DNA from: Aphanomyces cochlioides
Taxonomy: Eukaryota > Oomycota > Saprolegniomycetes > Saprolegniales > Verrucalvaceae
Reading direction: 5' to 3'
Length of the DNA: 64,000 bases
NCBI GenBank assembly: GCA_019828595.1
Contig: JAHQRK010000014.1
Coordinates: forward strand, 682,001-746,000
The translations under genes and the position numbers were made by a program. This document shows, piece by piece, positions 1 to 10,517 of this stretch. Under the pieces are notes generated by a model. It saw only the letters and a list, made by a program, of their open reading frames with translations, did not search any database and had not been told where the DNA came from. Position 1 is the stretch's first letter; each line of letters opens with the position of its first letter.

Positions 1-517
1 TCGTTTTTGATCATGATAGTCTTTGTCTTTCACAACAACAGTTCCATAAGATATACCTAAAGTTTCGCTTGACAATCCCTGCTTTGATTTCGAGAAACGT
101 TATATCTTTAACGTGGCGTCATCGGATATAAATGAATTTTTGATTTAGAGTTCTAATGTGAGGCACATAAGTGTTCATAAAAGCAGCGCTCGACGTCAGG
201 AAGATGACCCCACCACGCCGCGACCCCTTTGTATTGTATGATCCATAGATCCGACAGGGATCTCAATGTTAATGAACACATATTAAACATATTAAAGCGG
301 CTTGTTGCAGGATGTGTACTGTTGTTTTCGACTTGTGTTACTGCATGAGAGCAAATGTTTCATTATAAGTGATCTTTACCGAAATTTATTTCATCCAATT
401 TTGACTTTGCCTCTTTATTTTTATATATTGACTTTATTTAAATGGTACTAATTCTAGAAGGTTATTTGTTTATAGGCTAGGTGTACGGATAGATAACCGG
501 TTGTGTCTGCTGGCCAA
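1..517. other. AT-rich intergenic DNA, no gene seen
   Basis: No protein-like open frame, tRNA or repeat shared with the rest of the window was recognised here. Confidence 0.5.
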
Positions 518-537
518 TCATCTTGCATCATCTCGTG

Positions 538-624
538 GCGTTCGACCTTGTGGAAATGGGGTGGTTGTATCATCAGAGACGTTCGACGTTGTGGAACATT
601 CGTCCCAAACGTTCGATGTTGTGG
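538..624. repeat. three degenerate tandem copies of a GTTCGA..TTGTGGAA motif
   Basis: Related copies of about 18 bases begin near 540, 581 and 609, spaced unevenly. They encode the low-complexity tail appended to the truncated pogo transposase and are not part of its family sequence. Confidence 0.6.
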
Positions 625-632
625 AATTGCTC

Positions 633-710
633 CTGTTTTTTGGTCTGAGCAATTTGCGAATTGTATTTTTATTTGAAAAATGTCTCATTTGCGAACAGTA
701 GCAAATTGCG
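633..710. repeat. 78-bp repeat shared with the Harbinger element ends
   Basis: Near-identical sequence occurs inverted at 15330-15406 and again at 26800-26876, directly inside the terminal repeat of the Harbinger-like elements. It contains inverted AATTTGC/GCAAATT motifs. Here it replaces the C-terminal coding part of the pogo transposase. Confidence 0.7.
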
Positions 711-2035
711 GACTTGAATGAGTGGATTACACCGGCATCTTGGGGTTGCAGGTGAGTTGTCGTATTCGGGGGAAGCATTTCAACACAAACATTCGACAAA
801 GCTTCGTCGAATCTATGCGATGACACATTGTCCAAAAGCAGAAGCACGTGTCTTCCTTGTCTCTTCATTTCATCATTCAATGGCGTAATCCAAGCAGCGA
901 AAACGTTTCCCGTCATCCATCCCTTTTTTGATGACGTGTAACATGACGAGACGTCCACACTTGTATCTCTTGAGAAACACCTCGGACGTTGAGCTTGCCC
1001 AATGAAGAGAAGCGGCGGTCTTGCTTTTCCGGTAGCATCGCTCGTTATAGCCACGGTTATTCGCTTCTTCACATCTTTACGCCCACGTATGCTTTTTCTT
1101 GAAATCGTCGTTTTGGGAGTAGAGCAATAGAAATAGGCAGTTTCGTCCATGTTCAATATGTTCTGCTTGGAGTAGTTTGCTGTCACTTCTTGCAAACGTC
1201 GTCGACCAGTTTCAACAGCAGCATCATTTGCAGATGCGGCCTCACCATGAAGATGCCGCATCTTCAAATCATGTCGCTGTTGGAATCGGTAGAGCCAGCC
1301 CTTCGAAAACTGAGCGCTTGAGAGACGGCTCTCTTGACGTGCGTTTGGACTCAGGCCCGCCAATATACGCGTCCGAATTTGGTCTGCCTTGTATCGCAGC
1401 ATTTCGCCAATGACTACTGGAACTTCGTACGTTTCAGCTTTTGATATCCACGTCATCAGTTCTGCTTCGACTTCGGGGTAGAAACCCTTGTGGCATGACC
1501 GACGACTTGGTGCAAGTTCCTTCGGCAGCTCATTCTTGAGAATCGTCACTACAGTGGATTGGGCTGGTGGGCATGGCAGTCCGAAGTTCTTCATAGCCCA
1601 GCGAGCCAGACTACGCTGAGTCATATGGCCATTGGCTCTGTAATAGAGCAACATGGCTTCTTTTTGCTCCTTGCTCAGGCGTAGACGTCGTGGCTTCTCT
1701 TGAACCTGCATGGTGTGATGGGTGATTGATAACCATCACCTCAAAACTCTATAAACAAATATCTATAATTGGCCATAAATATATTATCTTTCAGAAATAT
1801 TAAGTTTTGGTGTTATCACTATTTTGGAGGACGACTGTATTATAAGATACAGAGCATTTTTGCCTCAGACTGCATTGAAGGACAATTCAAACAAAGAAAT
1901 CCTGTCAATAAGGTCCTGCAACATGCACGCCATCATCGAAACTTTCAATGTAGTTTCCCATACCTTTTCGATTTCTTCATGTAAAAGAACGCTACATTGA
2001 ACTACACATTTTCATTAAAGGCAAGTCTATTTACA

Positions 2036-2351
2036 TCACAACAAGGTAGTGGTTTGAGTGTAGTTGGCATGGTACAACACATTCGTGTACACAATGCGTT
2101 GGTAGCTGCTGCCAGCAGGGCAATAGAAGTCAGCAAACGAGCGCACGGCCTTGGGGACGACGAGCATGATCTTGGAGATGCACACGGTGGCGTAAATGTT
2201 GACGATGGCCATGAAGAACAAGCAACGGTGGCCCAGGCAAAGCGAACCGAGGCATAGTTCTTGGGCATACTCAGTGTTCCGACGCCGTGACGCAGCAGAA
2301 GAGCGAGAAGCACATCTTCAAATCTTCTAGGATGAGGAAAGCTCTTCCCAT
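2036..2351 (-). pseudogene. AAAP transporter relic with large internal deletion
   Basis: Starting from an ATG at 2351, the sequence matches the first 75 or so residues of the block-B type transporters (TM1, TM2, and the loop up to RSFAD). It then jumps directly to the conserved C-terminal tail (CPAGSSYQ...YHANYTQTTT). The deletion removes roughly TM3-TM11 and keeps the reading frame across the junction. A separate small indel near 2287 breaks the TM1 region, and the normal stop is lost. No function is expected. It is the leftmost trace of the transporter array. Confidence 0.85.
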
Positions 2352-2360
2352 GATCGCCAA

Positions 2361-3258
2361 GTGGACGATATGAAAGGCAGGAGGCGAATTCAAAAATGGC
2401 AATCGATGAGGATTCCAGAGGGTTTCAGCTGCCTGATGTCCCGATCAGTTCGAGGGGAAAAGTTGAATTCACAGCTGTCAATGAAATCTCAGCTATTGAT
2501 CTGGACAAAAGTTATCATGCACCAAATGAAGACCATTAAATAGACATGGTGCACATCTACATATATAATATATATGTAGATGGTAGATGCGTTTTGAAAA
2601 GAGTTGCGGTGATAGTGCAATCAATTGTCTATAGAGGACTAGGAGGCTTTGGCTTGCTTGGTCTCTTACTCTAACTGTGGTCATAGTCGTACCTTCCATG
2701 TTGAAAGTTCAGGTCGTTCTCCGTAATCTTGGAGAGTTTAAGGGTCGTGTGGAAACAGTCTCGATTGGACATGGCATTGACCAGATCCAGTGGACAACTC
2801 TCTCCCTCATTCGTATCGCTGTCCTCAATGGCAGTCAAGGCGGAATTTTGCGGCAATATTGAGCTCGATAAGAGTCGACACATCTTGAAAGGTCCCTGCA
2901 GCATTTCTTTTTGAGTGTGATAGCGTTTTGTCCCTTCCAAATGGGAAAAGCATGATTTCCCTTCACATCCTCAGGTCATGACTCGGTGAATCAATGTGGA
3001 ATCATGTTGGCAATTGTCAAAGATAGTTCAAAGACTTGAAGACACCCATGATAGAGTGTACCAGTATCAAGCAAAATCCATCTTGATCAGAGATCTCCCT
3101 GCTCCATCGCGACGATGTGCAGCGTGACTAATTAGTTTGACTTGTCAGTTACTTGCTGCGGCACAACCGAACTTGCCATCATGGAGCTTCCGGTATGTTA
3201 AAGATTGGAATGGAAATACATGTTTAACGCATTATTCAGTAGACTATATACAAAGGAT
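2361..3258. other. intergenic, with a 12-bp-stem AT hairpin at 2554-2582
   Basis: No convincing gene. The palindrome is CATCTACATATA followed closely by its exact reverse complement. The rest is unrecognised. Confidence 0.5.
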
Positions 3259-4740
3259 TTACAAAGTCGTGGTGCGAGTGAAGTTGGCATGGTACGACAC
3301 ATTCGTGTACACGATACGTTGGTAGCTGCTGCCAGCAGTGCAATAGGGAAACTTGATCGAGTCCCATGGAGCTGGACCTGAACTCTTCGCAGGCGGATTG
3401 AAAAGCACTTTGCCATTCTTCCACGACTCATACCCAGCCAAGAAGAGACACACGAGGATCGCAATCACGCACCAAATCTTCTCGAGAATGCGAATCTTTC
3501 GCCAGTTGACCTTCAAGTAGAACGCTATCGGCAAGATCATGTTGCAAAGCGACATGCACGACGCACCCACGAAATCCAACAAGTCCGACAAATTGTCCTT
3601 CCAAACACAAGCAATCGCGACACAGACAGCGACAATAACAGTGCGTAGTGCTGCGACCTTGGGGTACACACCAGGCTGCTTGTACGTCTTGGAGTCCAAG
3701 TCGTGGAGGTCGTTGGGCGCTGCAACAGTCTTGTCTTCGGCATCCTTTTCAAAGTCGGGAGTCAACGACGCAACGAAACCACTCTCCACTTCAGGCTGCT
3801 CTACGAAAGTGTGCTTGTGAAGACCAAGGATCCATCCTTCCAAGATATAGAACGCGGGGTTGATCGTGATGGCAAACGCAATGATCACATGCAGCAGCAT
3901 CGCCATACAAGCCAAAAGGACACCACCACGGTTGGCAGTGAAACCAAGAGCCGTGGGACTACCAGAAATCGAGAAGAGCAAATTTCCAGGGACTTGGCAA
4001 CCAACATAGGCAACGCCCGTGACAGCAACCAGTAAGAAGAAGACAGAAATCAAGCTCATCGTGGTGACAATCACACGAATCATTCGAGTTGGTTCAGAGT
4101 GTTCGCGCTGAAGGGCCGGAATCACAAAAGTAGCGCCGTATGCCAAGGACAAGCTGCCAAACACAGACGCCACTTGTGTGAAGCCCACGTCCGGCTTGGG
4201 AGTACTAATGTCTTTCGACAAGGGGACCATCTTGTCAATCAGCAAGTAGACAGCGATCGCATCCGCCACCAACGTTCCCAGCGACCCAGCAGCAGCAGCA
4301 AACGCGCCTTCTTTCAACGTCGGGATCAAGCACACAGGCAAAAGCGACAGACCCATCAAGATAATCCACGTCACTTGGCCATACGAGTTGGGGAAGAGAA
4401 TCACCGAGATGGACCCACCCAAGACCAAAAACACGATTGGAAGAAGGATGCACACCAACATTTGCGTGATGAGGATCAAGATGCGGCCGACTTTTCCCAT
4501 CGAGAACTCGCCCAAGTCAGCAAACGTTCGTACGGACTTGGGAACAAGTAGAAAGAGCTTGGAAACGCATACCATGGAATACATATTGACGAGGCCCATG
4601 AAGACCAAGGCCAGGGTTGCCCACACAAACCCAGCAGTGGCATAATTCTTGGGCATGCTCAACGTGCCGACGCCATAGACACAACAAAAGAGCGAGAAGG
4701 AAACCTTGAAGTCTTCAAGGGTGAAAAATGGCTTGCCCAT
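3259..4740 (-). CDS. AAAP-family amino acid transporter (copy 1)
   Basis: Intact 493-residue membrane protein. The start is the ATG at 4740 (MGKPFF), because all paralogues begin there and homology ends just upstream. Eleven hydrophobic segments can be read: TM1 about 9-30 with the GVGTLSMP break typical of AAAP carriers, TM2 33-58, TM3 86-112, TM4 120-137, TM5 142-165, TM6 180-203, TM7 213-238, TM8 265-295, a 60-residue hydrophilic loop, then TM9-TM11. Family knowledge: proton- or sodium-coupled uptake or efflux of amino acids at the plasma membrane or vacuole; the substrate cannot be read from sequence. With 11 segments and a cytosolic N-terminus the C-terminal tail is extracellular or lumenal. 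It carries two sequons, NVS and NFT. No intron is evident. This is the most distinct member of the block-A group. Confidence 0.92.
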   Translation of the reverse strand: MGKPFFTLEDFKVSFSLFCCVYGVGTLSMPKNYATAGFVWATLALVFMGLVNMYSMVCVSKLFLLVPKSVRTFADLGEFSMGKVGRILILITQMLVCILLPIVFLVLGGSISVILFPNSYGQVTWIILMGLSLLPVCLIPTLKEGAFAAAAGSLGTLVADAIAVYLLIDKMVPLSKDISTPKPDVGFTQVASVFGSLSLAYGATFVIPALQREHSEPTRMIRVIVTTMSLISVFFLLVAVTGVAYVGCQVPGNLLFSISGSPTALGFTANRGGVLLACMAMLLHVIIAFAITINPAFYILEGWILGLHKHTFVEQPEVESGFVASLTPDFEKDAEDKTVAAPNDLHDLDSKTYKQPGVYPKVAALRTVIVAVCVAIACVWKDNLSDLLDFVGASCMSLCNMILPIAFYLKVNWRKIRILEKIWCVIAILVCLFLAGYESWKNGKVLFNPPAKSSGPAPWDSIKFPYCTAGSSYQRIVYTNVSYHANFTRTTTL

Positions 4741-4783
4741 CAGAATTCGATGCGGAAGCGATGCGCGAAACAAGGCAAATTCG

Positions 4784-4790
4784 AAAGTGA
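4784..4790 (-). promoter_or_regulatory. oomycete-type initiator TCACTTT, copy 1
   Basis: On the minus strand TCACTTT fits YCAYTYY and is followed by GAATTTGCC, close to the flanking element CAWTTTNYY. It lies about 45 bases before the ATG, implying a short 5' leader. The same pair stands before the other block-A genes. Confidence 0.55.
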
Positions 4791-5851
4791 CAACCTTGGC
4801 GAATAACATCCAACGCACCTGGCTGCGTGCGACATTGTGAGCCAATGGTATAATTATGTAGAAAGGTTGCCAGGAGGGGGTGGCGGTAAAACTTGTCCAT
4901 GGGATCTCCACGTTGCACTCTATGAAGTGTCGGTACTGCCTAGTACACTTAGCTTACTTGAGACCTCACATAGCCTAATTAAGACGACAGATTCCATGGC
5001 CCAGGGCAGTGAATTGTTGGACATACGTGGCATTACCACCTATAACACATGGTATTGTGCCCGATTGTCACATGGGCTGGATGGCCACGTGCGCACATTA
5101 CAGAGTCTCTGAACGCACGCCTGGAGTAACATGTCGGCTGGGACTAGAGTCAACTGCAGCTAAGAGATAGTACGAATTCAGATTGACTGGTCAAGAGAGT
5201 GAGCAGTGCTTCGTCCTCCTGACCAATGCCCCCAAAGATGTGGTGTCGACTGCTGCTGTGAATTACCCCATGGCGAAGTCAGCTGGAGAGTCAGACAGCA
5301 ATGCACCTGGCCGCCAGTAAGTAGTTTTTATCATAGTCTTGCACGATCTTAACTTTGGAGACTCGTTGTCAAGACAGAGAAGTGAAACTTGTTATGTGAA
5401 TGTAGCCACACCGCTCCAGTGTAATAGAAAGCCTGCATGCCCGAGGAGTAAAAGCTGTGAGGTTCACTACAACCTTGAAACTTGCTTCGATTTGATTTAA
5501 TGAACTAAAGTACACTATACCTTCAAGACTGTGATCTTCCAGCAGATCTGATGCAGTGTACTCAACTGATATAGGATGATATCTGACGTGGTTGAACCAC
5601 CACAAGATCGACATCTGAATTGACACTGCCTTTTTAGGGTGCAAAATTTGTATGGACTTTGCCGGGAAGTTGTTCACCAAGTGATGCACTTGGTGAACGA
5701 GAACCTTGTTGAACTTTAAGTGCTTGGTTACCGTGTCGGTTTGCCTGGTGAACACATATGAACGAATGCTGAGATGACCAATCAGATATTTCGAGCGATA
5801 CTAAGCTAATGATGAACTATTTTGACTGCAATTTAATCAACGTATGGATTA
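4791..5851. repeat. block A upstream region, diverged copy
   Basis: Recognisable similarity to the 5' regions at 9.6-10.5, 20.1-21.0 and 30.5-31.5 kb (for example GGCCGCCA, a Thr-rich AACTTTG..CTCGTTGTCAA stretch and GTGAAACTTGT near 5300-5400). No protein gene is supported. It is probably the shared promoter-proximal region of the duplicated transporters. Confidence 0.55.
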
Positions 5852-5884
5852 ATAAAATACCTTTCATTTCGATTTATTCACCGT

Positions 5885-5955
5885 GTCCGATGCGGTTGGC
5901 TCGCGGCTAGGGAACCCACAGGTTGCGGGTTCGAGTGCCCGAGTGCGCATTTTTG
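5885..5955 (+). promoter_or_regulatory. tRNA-like Pol III box A/box B segment, left arm
   Basis: GGTTCGAGTGCC resembles a tRNA T-arm/B box. TTGGCTCGCGG upstream is A-box-like, ATGCG pairs with CGCAT at the two ends, and TTTTT follows at 5950-5954 like a Pol III stop. The T stem is imperfect, so this is a tRNA-derived (SINE-like) segment, not a working tRNA gene. Confidence 0.45.
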
Positions 5956-7115
5956 ATAAAATTTTGTACAGTCCCATGTCTGATTGTTTGGCTCCAAATA
6001 CCATTGATTGCTCCTACCTCACGCACAGTAGGAAACGCATAGATCTCATTCCTTCAATGTGCAGCAGGCGAGAAACTAGCATTCCAATGTATGCTGCAGC
6101 GTCATTGAGCACTGGCAGGAATCTCAAATCCTGTTTACAACAACAGTCTCTCGATGATTCTGTTGTTGTACACAGACTTTGAACTCCATGCCAATGCTCA
6201 ATGATGCATTGACATACCGCTGCTTGCAACCACAGAGCATGTATGTGTGATAGCTCTGTGGTTGCAAATAGACTGTATGCCATAGCGTCATTGAGCACTG
6301 ACATGAATCTCACATGCTATCTACAGACTTTAGGCTGCATGCCAATGCTCAAAGACGCCTTGGCATACGTCTAGTTGCATCCGGACAAGTGCATGTGTGT
6401 TGGCTTAGTAGACTTTGCCATGTGTACCTCCGCATCAACTAGCACAGGCATGCGACTTGCTTACAGTGGAAGTCTCATGGTGATTCTGTGCGTGCTTACT
6501 ACGTGCAGCAACAAAGCCCAATCGTTCATATTATGGAAGCTGTGTCTATACTTGTGCATTTGTCACTGGCCGAGCAATTCGAACGCGAAGGATTGAGATG
6601 AGCTTTAATATCAGTTTAGAGCAATAGGAACATCGAGAGCAGGTCGTTGTCAGGAAGTTTTGAGATATATGTCAATACATAGTGATGCATTGCAATGTCT
6701 ACTTGCGTCAAGGCATCTTTGAGCATTGGCATGCAGCCTAAAGTCTGTAGACAGCATGTGAGATTCATGTCAGTGCTCAATGACGCTATGGCATACAGTC
6801 TATTTGCAACCACAGAGCTATCACACATACATGCTCTGTGGTTGCAAGCAGCGGTATGTCAATGCATCATTGAGCATTGGCATGGAGTTCAAAGTCTGTG
6901 TACAACAACAGAATCATCGAGAGACTGTTGTTGTAAACAGGATTTGAGATTCCTGCCAGTGCTCAATGACGCTGCAGCATACATTGGAATGCTAGTTTCT
7001 CGCCTGCTGCACATTGAAGGAATGAGATCTATGCGTTTCCTACTGTGCGTGAGGTAGGAGCAATCAATGGTATTTGGAGCCAAACAATCAGACATGGGAC
7101 TGTACAAAATTTTAT

Positions 7116-7186
7116 CAAAAATGCGCACTCGGGCACTCGAACCCGCAACCTGTGGGTTCCCTAGCCGTGAGCCAACCGCATCGGAC
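7116..7186 (-). promoter_or_regulatory. tRNA-like Pol III box A/box B segment, right arm
   Basis: Mirror copy of the segment at 5885-5955, facing the opposite way, so transcripts from the two arms would converge on the element centre. The A-box region differs by one base. Confidence 0.45.
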
Positions 7187-7219
7187 ACGGTGAATTAATC
7201 GAAATGAAAGGTATTTTAT

Positions 7220-8039
7220 AAACTTTAAGGCTCAATCAAAAACAATAAACATATTTTGACCGAATATTCACCTACCCCTGGTGAATAGATATGACCGATG
7301 ATCTTCATGGTGGTGAGTAGATATGAACGAATCCCCCACACCTGGTGAATAGATATGAACTTTTGCCTCGTGGTGAGACATGACCGATACGGTACCTCAG
7401 GTGGCCAATTACGAGGGTCACCCGACGACAGTTTGTAGGGTACAGACTGTCGTCGAGCAACAGACTGTAGCTCATGACTTTGAGATGGAAAACTACATAA
7501 CGATGTCCTCGTAACGCACTCCTGAGTCAATGTCTTGAAGCTCTTCTGCCTTCTTTGACCCCTGGAGCGCACTTCATCCACGATAAAATGGGATCGTCAA
7601 CGCATTATAGTATAATGCGTTGACGATACAATGCTGTCGTGAGCCTCTGTAAGCATTGGTACCTGTGACCACCGAAAATACGTTCTGCACGTGCTCCAAT
7701 CGTTGAGCAACTTGATAAGTCGCTCATGGTCCGTGATTGTAACAAGATGAGCCATCAGACTCGATCAAGATTGGTAAGAGAGAGCCAAATAGCACCGCAA
7801 CAACGCAGTGAAGTGCCACAACAGGGTGGCACCGCCACTTGGTGCATGTGCGTCTCTACATGCTAGTGGTTTCTCCATGAAACATTTCAACGTTGGGAAA
7901 TGTAGTGAACATTGAACTGCACCTCTTTACTTGAATAAGTTCATGGACCCAACTAGAAGATGACGGCCTCTGTTAGGGTCCTTGTCAATAAAAGAATACA
8001 AGAAGGTGCATACCATACACAATGAGTACAGTTGACATT
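7220..8039. other. intergenic, with a 35-bp perfect palindrome at 7593-7627
   Basis: No gene recognised. The palindrome has 17-bp arms around a single central G. A GGTGAATAGATATGA motif recurs three times near 7280-7355. Confidence 0.55.
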
Positions 8040-8073
8040 GGAAGTTATGCAGTAGACTATATACACACCAGAC

Positions 8074-9555
8074 TTACAAGGCCGTGGTGCGAGTAAAGTT
8101 GGCATGGTACGACACATTCGTGTACACGATACGTTGGTAGCTGCTTCCAGCAGGGCAATAGGGAAACTTGACCGAGTCCCATGGAGCTGGACCCGAACTC
8201 TTGGCAGGGGGATTGAAGAGCACTTTGCCATTCTTCCACGACTCATACCCAGCCAAGAAGAGACACACGAGGATCGCAATCACGCACCAAATCTTCTCGA
8301 GAACGCCAATCTTTCGCCAGTTCACCTTCAAGTAGAACCCAATCGGCAAAATCATATTGCAAAGCGACATGCAAGAAGCACCCGCAAAGTCCAACAAGTC
8401 CGACAAATTGTCCTTCCAAGCACAAGCAATCGCCACACAGGCGACGACGATAATAATGCGAAGAGCGGCCACCTTGGGGTACACACCAGGCTGCTGGTAA
8501 GTCTTGGCGTCCAGGTCGTGGAGGTCGTTGTGTTCGACGATAGTCGTCTCGTCATTGGCGTCCTTTTCAATGGGAGTCGACGACGCAACAAAACCATTCT
8601 CCACCTCTGGCTCCTCGGCGAAGGAGTGCTTGTGAATACCAAGGATCCATCCTTCCAAAATATAGAAAGCCGGGTTGATCACGATGGCAAACGCGATGAT
8701 CACGTGCAAGAGCATCGCCATGCTGGCCAAGAGCACACCACCACGGTTGGCAGTGAAAGATAGCGCCGTGGGACTACCGGCAATGGAGAAGAGCAAATTG
8801 CCAGGAATTTGGCAACCAACGTACGCGACACCGGTCACAGCCACGAGCAAAAAGAGGACAGAAATCGTGCCGAGCGTGATGACAATGACGCGAATCATAC
8901 GAGTTGGTTCAGAGTGTTCACGCTGAAGGGCCGGAATCACAACACCAGCTCCATAAGCTAACGACAAACTGCCAAACACAGACGCCACTTGCGAAAAGCC
9001 CACGTCCGGCTTGGGAATGCTGATGCCTTTCGACATGGGGGACATGTTGTCAATCAACAAGTACACAGCAATCGCATCCGCCACCAACGTTCCCAACGAC
9101 CCAGCGGCAGCAGCAAACGCGCCTTCTTTCAGCGTCGGGGTCAAACACACTGGCAAAAGCGACAGACCCATCAAAATAATCCACGTCACTTGGCCATACG
9201 AGTTGGGGAAGAGAATCACCGAGATGGACCCACCCAAGACCAAAAACACGATCGGCACGAGGATGCACGCCAACATTTGCGTGATGAGAATCAAAAAGCG
9301 GCCGACTTTGCCCATGCAGAACTCGCCCAAGTCAGCAAACGTACGCACAGACTTGGGAGCGAGGAGAAGGAGCTTGGAAATACACACCGTGGCATAAATG
9401 TTGACAAGCGCCATGAAGACCAAAGCAAGCGTCGCCCAGACAAAGCCAGCCGAGGCATAGTTCTTGGGCATGCTCAACGTGCCGACGCCGTACACACAGC
9501 AAAAGAGCGAGAAGGCAATCTTGAAGTCTTCGAGGGTGAAGAACGGTTTGCCCAT
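8074..9555 (-). CDS. AAAP-family amino acid transporter (copy 2)
   Basis: Intact, 493 residues from the ATG at 9555 (MGKPFF). Same 11-segment plan as copy 1, with the GVGTLSMP motif in TM1 and the extracellular tail sequons NVS and NFT. The variable hydrophilic loop between TM8 and TM9 reads EEPEVENGF..SSTPIEKDANDE, one residue shorter than in copy 4. It is the mirror partner of copy 3 and matches it almost everywhere except a tract near 8832-8960. There copy 2 has TISVLF and its own synonymous bases, whereas copies 3-6 have VISVFF. It shares its head-to-head 5' region with copy 3 across a 2.1-kb intergenic palindrome. Substrate not inferable. Confidence 0.92.
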   Translation of the reverse strand: MGKPFFTLEDFKIAFSLFCCVYGVGTLSMPKNYASAGFVWATLALVFMALVNIYATVCISKLLLLAPKSVRTFADLGEFCMGKVGRFLILITQMLACILVPIVFLVLGGSISVILFPNSYGQVTWIILMGLSLLPVCLTPTLKEGAFAAAAGSLGTLVADAIAVYLLIDNMSPMSKGISIPKPDVGFSQVASVFGSLSLAYGAGVVIPALQREHSEPTRMIRVIVITLGTISVLFLLVAVTGVAYVGCQIPGNLLFSIAGSPTALSFTANRGGVLLASMAMLLHVIIAFAIVINPAFYILEGWILGIHKHSFAEEPEVENGFVASSTPIEKDANDETTIVEHNDLHDLDAKTYQQPGVYPKVAALRIIIVVACVAIACAWKDNLSDLLDFAGASCMSLCNMILPIGFYLKVNWRKIGVLEKIWCVIAILVCLFLAGYESWKNGKVLFNPPAKSSGPAPWDSVKFPYCPAGSSYQRIVYTNVSYHANFTRTTAL

Positions 9556-9599
9556 GGGAATCGGTGCGGAGGTGATGGCTGCGGAACAAGGCAAATTCG

Positions 9600-9606
9600 A
9601 AAGTGG
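9600..9606 (-). promoter_or_regulatory. initiator CCACTTT, copy 2
   Basis: Fits YCAYTYY, followed by GAATTTGCC, about 45-50 bases before the ATG. Mirror of the motif before copy 3. Confidence 0.5.
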
Positions 9607-10517
9607 CAATCGAAATCCTTCAGCAAGCGTGTCGCCCCGATCAGAGCAATAGGAGCAGTTGAAGTTGACCCAACGACTGTCACCACACATGGCACCCACC
9701 TAGCTGCGCGCGACATATTACGCCGAGAGTGCAATCGATTGTAGGCAAGTTGTCTGGAGGGGGTGGCCTGGCGGAACTCACCGATCTCCATACTGCACTC
9801 TACCAAGTGTCGATATGAGTCAGTAAGCTTGTGTCATTCGAGGGCTGAAATAGCCTTGTCGTGGGGGGCAGTTTCCATAGCCAAGGAACACTGAAATCTC
9901 AAGTTATGTCCCGCAACCTCCAAGTGTACGTGATGTCACAACTGATTGTCACATTGGTTGACTGGCTGGCCATGTGCAGACAATATGAAATTTGTTACCG
10001 TATGCCTAAAAGTAATATCAAGACTTTGCTGTGGCTACAAAATAGTGCATCAAACAAGATTGACCGCTCAAGGGAGCTGCTGTTCACGAGCAGTCTTTGT
10101 GCTCCGGACCATCGCGTCCAACGCCTTGGTTTCAACTGCTTGCTGCTGGAAATTCACCCATCACGGAGTCACTGCAGAGCCAGACAGGATTGCCGCTGGC
10201 CGCCACTAAATAGTTTTTCATTCTTGCCATCATAACTTTGAAACCTCGTTGTCAATACACAGAATTGAAGCTTACAATGTCGAATGAACCCACATCACTG
10301 ATGTGTACTTCGAGAGCCTACGCTACAGAATGTCGGTATCGCAAACTCGTGAAGTTAGCGAACAGCCTTGAAACTTGCTTCTCCCATGCTTTCATGCGCT
10401 GCATTATCATTAAGTGCTTGACCATGAGCTCCATGCTGGTCTGTTGCATAGAGTGCTGTCAGGAACTATACGGAAAGTATGGAAGGGAGTAAGGCGGCCA
10501 GGGAACAAGTGATTTTT

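Larger units (their letters stand above)
518..1711 (-). pseudogene. pogo/Tigger-type DDE transposase, 3'-truncated
   Basis: Protein of 397 residues from an ATG at 1711. In order: a psq-like N-terminal helix-turn-helix (about residues 10-60), a CENP-B-type HTH (about 75-155) and a DDE_1 catalytic core (about 180-330). The triad is visible as D189 in NMDET, D294 in LLLLDN and D325 in QPQDAG, with 30 residues between the last two, as in pogo-like enzymes. Family role: cut-and-paste transposition at TA dinucleotides. About eight residues after the third Asp the family sequence stops. The frame then enters a 78-bp repeat (633-710) that also lies at the end of the Harbinger elements, and a run of short tandem repeats (538-624). 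The C-terminal extension normal for the family is therefore missing, and the copy is probably dead although its catalytic residues survive. No flanking terminal inverted repeats were found. Confidence 0.8.
5852..7219. mobile_element. foldback element with about 520-bp near-identical inverted arms
   Basis: Arms 5852-about 6370 and about 6700-7219 are near-perfect inverted copies; paired coordinates sum to 13071. The spacer is about 320 bases. Both ends begin ATAAAATAC. Each arm has a tRNA-like segment near its outer end (5885-5955 and its mirror) and two internal perfect hairpins: a 10-bp stem around 6140-6172 and a 15-bp stem around 6226-6270. The arm interiors also repeat a TGAGCATTGGCAT-like unit in alternating orientation. 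No transposase is encoded. No clear target duplication was found, so the class is uncertain (foldback or MITE-like). Confidence 0.7.
8040..10517 (-). repeat. palindrome A, left arm
   Basis: Inverted copy of 10720-13197 (paired coordinates sum to 21237). It contains a complete transporter gene and about 1 kb of upstream block A. The arms are almost identical up to the 202-bp spacer 10518-10719, except in one tract inside the genes. Weaker similarity continues outward to about 7990/13247. Confidence 0.9.

Noticed and set aside
5885..5955. Functional tRNA gene
   Set aside because: B box is good, but the T stem and anticodon arm do not pair properly and the segment is the end of an inverted repeat.
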